Below the pieces are notes generated by a model. It was given only the letters and a program-made list of their open reading frames with translations, ran no database searches and was not told the origin of the DNA. Of a stretch of 8,216 nucleotides of DNA, positions 5,624-8,216 are shown piece after piece (the stretch's first letter is position 1; every line of letters begins with the position of its first letter). The translations under genes and the position numbers were made by a program. The stretch lies in the NCBI GenBank assembly GCA_910578755.1, contig CAJTSZ010000091.1, positions 1-8,216 on the forward strand. Reading direction: 5' to 3'. This stretch comes from an uncultured Oscillospiraceae bacterium (GTDB taxonomy: Bacteria > Bacillota > Clostridia > Oscillospirales > Ruminococcaceae).

Positions 5624-6595
5624 TTACTGCTGTTTTTCAGCCATTTCTTTCCATTTCAGACAGGATACAAAGTGTTCTTCGCCCATGTTAATCAGCTCTG
5701 GCTCGTTTTTAAAGCATTCCTCGGTTGCATAAATGCAGCGGGGAGCAAAACGGCAGCCTGGTTTTGGGTTAATTGGGGAAGAAATTTCGCCCTTCAGAAT
5801 AATGCGCTCCTGTTTGTGGTGAATATCCGGAACAGGAATAGCGGAAAGCAAAGCCTGTGTGTATGGGTGGGTTGGGTGAGCGAACAGTTCCTCTGCAGGA
5901 GCTTTTTCAATCAGCTTGCCCAGGTACATTACGGCAATGTCGTCAGAGAAATGGTTTACAACGGAAAGGTCGTGTGTAATAAAGATGTAGGTAAGGCCCA
6001 TTTTCTCCTGAATATTTTTCAGCAGGTTCAGTACCTGCGCCTGAATGGAAACGTCCAGGGCGGATACTGGCTCGTCGCAGACGATGAACTTTGGCTCCAA
6101 AGCCAAAGCGCGGGCAATACCAATACGCTGGCGGCGGCCGCCGTCCAATTCGTGAGGGTAAGCGTTTACAAGGCGTTCTGCCAAGCCTACCACTTCCATC
6201 AATTCCAGCACGCGGGTGTTCAGCTCTTCTTTGGATTTTACCAGCTTGTGCAAAGTTAAAGGCTCGCCAATAATTTCGCTGACTGTTTTACGTGGGTTCA
6301 AAGAAGCAAACGGATCCTGGAAAATCAGCTGCATTTCCTTACGCATTTTGCGCATTTCATCTTTATTATACTTTGTAACGTCCTTACCCTCAAAAAGAAC
6401 CTCACCGGAAGTAGGCTCCAGCAAGCGGAGGATGGTACGGCCGGTGGTGGATTTACCACAGCCGGACTCACCTACAATACCCAGGGTTTTACCGCGTTCA
6501 ATAGTGAAGGTAACATCGTCAACGGCGTGCAATGTACCCTTTGGAGTCTGGAAGTATTTTTTTAGGTTTTTGACTTCAAGAATTTTATCAGCCAT
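5624..6595 (-). CDS. oppF: Peptide ABC transporter ATP-binding protein, OppF/DppF type
   Basis: This is one of the two cytoplasmic ATPases that power uptake of oligo- or dipeptides. At 323 residues it is full length. Walker A GESGCGKST is at 42-50, the Q-loop glutamine is Q93 in IFQDPFASLNPR, Walker B FIVCDEP is at 170-176, and the switch histidine is H208. The C-terminal oligo_HPY region begins near HPYTQALL (243-250) and holds Cys281, 287, 294 and 312, a spacing known in related ATPases to bind a [4Fe-4S] cluster. The signature motif reads LDGGRRQ (150-156) instead of LSGGQ: Asp replaces the ATP-contacting Ser. The ATG shares its A with the oppD stop (TAATG), and GGGAGG (6604-6609) lies 8 nt upstream, so the two are translationally coupled. 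The choice between Opp, Dpp and nickel-type transport is uncertain. Confidence 0.93.
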   Translation of the reverse strand: MADKILEVKNLKKYFQTPKGTLHAVDDVTFTIERGKTLGIVGESGCGKSTTGRTILRLLEPTSGEVLFEGKDVTKYNKDEMRKMRKEMQLIFQDPFASLNPRKTVSEIIGEPLTLHKLVKSKEELNTRVLELMEVVGLAERLVNAYPHELDGGRRQRIGIARALALEPKFIVCDEPVSALDVSIQAQVLNLLKNIQEKMGLTYIFITHDLSVVNHFSDDIAVMYLGKLIEKAPAEELFAHPTHPYTQALLSAIPVPDIHHKQERIILKGEISSPINPKPGCRFAPRCIYATEECFKNEPELINMGEEHFVSCLKWKEMAEKQQ

Positions 6596-7602
6596 TAGTT
6601 GTCCCTCCCAGTCAGTTTAAAGTTGGGATTTTTGTAAGCAGCACAGCGAATATAATGTGTATCGCTGAGCCAGGTAACCTCTGGCTGTGCTTCTTTACAT
6701 GCTTCGGTAGCATAAGAGCAGCGGGGCGCAAATGCGCAGCCTTTTGGCAGATTGGTTGGGTCGGGCATAAGGCCGGGGATTGGTTTCAGCTTTGCCTTGC
6801 GGTCCTTTACGTTTGGAAGGGAGTTAAACAAGCCTTCGGTATAAGGGTGCGCAGTGTGGTCAAAAACATCTTCCAAATTGCCGTGCTCTACAATACGGCC
6901 AGCATAAATTACAGAAACTTCGTCGCACATTTCAGCAACAATACCAAGGTCATGGGTAATCATAATCATAGCGGTATTGTATTTTTTCTTTAAATCGCGC
7001 ATAATTTCCAAAATCTGCGCCTGAATTGTAACGTCCAAAGCGGTGGTTGGTTCGTCGGCAATAAGCAGTTTTGGGTTACATGCCAAGGCAATAGCAATAA
7101 TAACCCTCTGTTTCATGCCGCCGGAGAACTGGTGGGGATACTCCACGCTGCGGTCGCCAGGGATACCAACCAGCTCCAGCATTTCCTTTGCACGCTTTGT
7201 TGCTTCTGCTTTACTAATTTTTTCGTGAACTTCAATAACCTCGGCAATTTGCTCGCCTACGGTCATAACGGGGTTCAGGGAAGTCATTGGGTCCTGGAAA
7301 ATCATAGCCACGTCGTTGCCGCGGATTTTTTCCATATCATGCTCGCTCAGCTCAAAAATACTTTTGCCGTCCAAAGCAATGGAACCGTTTTTAATTTTCC
7401 CTGGAGGGTTTGGAATAAGGCGGAGAATAGAAAGGGCGGTGGTGGTTTTACCAGAGCCTGTTTCCCCTACCAAACCAATTGTTTTACCTTTTTCCAACTG
7501 AATATCAATACCGTTTACAGCTTCTACACAGCCTTCATCGGTTTCATAGTGAACAACCAAATCTTTAATATCCAGAATAAGGTCCTGTTGTTTTTTATCC
7601 AT
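6595..7602 (-). CDS. oppD: Peptide ABC transporter ATP-binding protein, OppD/DppD type
   Basis: This is the second ATPase of the peptide importer and pairs with OppF under the OppB/OppC channel. Its 335 residues are the normal length. Walker A GETGSGKTT is at 46-54, Q103 lies in IFQDPMTSLNPV, a canonical signature FSGGMKQR is at 159-166, Walker B LLIADEP at 179-185 and H217 in THD. The oligo_HPY tail starts at HPYTEGLF (252-259) and carries Cys289, 295, 302 and 320 in the same pattern as OppF. GGGGG (7611-7615) precedes the ATG by 8 nt, and the gene starts 13 nt after the oppC stop. The consensus signature here against the altered one in OppF suggests one of the two composite ATP sites differs in activity; that is inference. 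The transported peptide cannot be deduced. Confidence 0.95.
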   Translation of the reverse strand: MDKKQQDLILDIKDLVVHYETDEGCVEAVNGIDIQLEKGKTIGLVGETGSGKTTTALSILRLIPNPPGKIKNGSIALDGKSIFELSEHDMEKIRGNDVAMIFQDPMTSLNPVMTVGEQIAEVIEVHEKISKAEATKRAKEMLELVGIPGDRSVEYPHQFSGGMKQRVIIAIALACNPKLLIADEPTTALDVTIQAQILEIMRDLKKKYNTAMIMITHDLGIVAEMCDEVSVIYAGRIVEHGNLEDVFDHTAHPYTEGLFNSLPNVKDRKAKLKPIPGLMPDPTNLPKGCAFAPRCSYATEACKEAQPEVTWLSDTHYIRCAAYKNPNFKLTGRDN

Positions 7603-7615
7603 GTGCGTTTCCCCC

Positions 7616-8216
7616 TTACTGTTTCAGTTTTGGATCCAGCGCGTCACGCAGGCCATCGCCGAAGAGGTTAAGCGCCAAAATCGTAATCATGATTGCAAGA
7701 CCAGGGAACATTGTAATATACCATGCGTCACGCAGGTAAGCACGTCCGCCGGACAGCATAGAACCCCACTCTGGCGCTGGTGGTTTTACACCAAGGCCTA
7801 AGAAGCTCAGAGAAGAGGTGGAAAGAATAGCGCCGGCAACCTTCAAGGTAGCCTGAACAATAATTGGCGCCATGCAGTTAGGAATAATTTGGAACAAAAT
7901 AATCTGCCAGTCACGGGAACCAATGCAGCGGGCAGCCTCTACGAACTCCTGGTCCTTTACAGTAAGTACAGAAGAACGTACAATTCGGGCATAACCCGGC
8001 ATACTGGAAATAGAAATAGCCAGCATTAAGTTTACCATACTCGGCCCTAACGCTGCTACAATGGTCATGGAAAGCAGCAGGCTGGGCACAGCCAGGAAAA
8101 TATCCATAATACGCATGATAATCATATCGACTTTACCGCCGAAATATCCGGCTGCGGAACCCAGAATCAGCCCTACAGTCAGGGATACGATAACGGTAAC
8201 AACACCGATTGACAGG
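7616..8216 (-). CDS. oppC: Peptide ABC transporter permease, OppC/DppC type (5' end beyond the window)
   Basis: This is the inner-membrane channel subunit of the peptide importer. The frame is open to the right edge (first full codon at 8213-8215), so about 199 C-terminal residues of an expected 280-310 are visible. Although an ATG occurs at 8125, the upstream sequence reads LSIGVVTVIV and SAAGYFGGKVD, typical OppC, so that ATG is internal. The coupling helix carries the EAA motif (EAARCIG, then IIPN), which docks on the ATPases. About four membrane segments are visible, and the end (GDGLRDALDPKLKQ) is the standard OppC/DppC C-terminus. OppB and the substrate-binding protein are expected upstream, outside the window. 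The promoter is not visible. Confidence 0.94.
   Translation of the reverse strand, partial: LSIGVVTVIVSLTVGLILGSAAGYFGGKVDMIIMRIMDIFLAVPSLLLSMTIVAALGPSMVNLMLAISISSMPGYARIVRSSVLTVKDQEFVEAARCIGSRDWQIILFQIIPNCMAPIIVQATLKVAGAILSTSSLSFLGLGVKPPAPEWGSMLSGGRAYLRDAWYITMFPGLAIMITILALNLFGDGLRDALDPKLKQ

Noticed and set aside
7132..7671. + strand frame of 179 codons opposite oppD
   Set aside because: The reverse strand carries all ABC ATPase motifs, so this is a shadow.
1..8216. CRISPR array, insertion sequence, tRNA/rRNA or phage attachment site
   Set aside because: No regularly spaced repeats, transposase or integrase motifs, tRNA-like folds or flanking duplications were seen.

Overview
The window looks like a chromosomal segment of a Gram-positive anaerobe, most likely a Clostridia-type Firmicute. 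The reasons are strong AGGAGG-type ribosome binding sites, sigma-A-like promoters, a lipobox lipoprotein, a WYL/YafY-type regulator and a peptide ABC operon of Firmicutes type. The organism is inferred from style, not from a search. Base composition is mixed: the aminopeptidase gene is GC-rich, while the block around 2740-4680 is clearly AT-rich.

Left part, + strand: an unrecognised ORF that may enter from the left edge (to 587) is followed at once by a near-consensus promoter (588-616). That promoter drives a complete M18 zinc aminopeptidase gene (661-1968), which ends in a strong hairpin terminator. Every gene after this lies on the - strand.

Middle: a four-TM membrane protein of unknown role (GTG start at 2620) is followed by a compact AT-rich gene cluster transcribed leftwards from about 4650. 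Its order is a HTH-WYL-WCX regulator, a Cdd1-type helix-hairpin-helix protein, a 12-cysteine DUF3795 protein and a TfoX N-domain protein. Short gaps and an internal promoter-like site suggest one regulated unit. This is the best candidate for an uncharacterised system, possibly concerned with DNA or stress, but that role is inferred from domain content only. Upstream of it sits a single-gene lipoprotein unit with its own promoter (5447-5475) and terminator (4722-4753).

Right part: the distal end of an oligopeptide/dipeptide ABC operon: oppC (cut by the right edge), oppD and oppF, with 13-nt and overlapping junctions. A 16-bp perfect inverted-repeat terminator (5581-5616) closes it. OppC is the membrane channel subunit and OppD/OppF are the ATPases; OppB and the binding protein should lie beyond the right edge. 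The peptides it imports could feed cytoplasmic peptidases such as the M18 enzyme, but the two are not co-transcribed.
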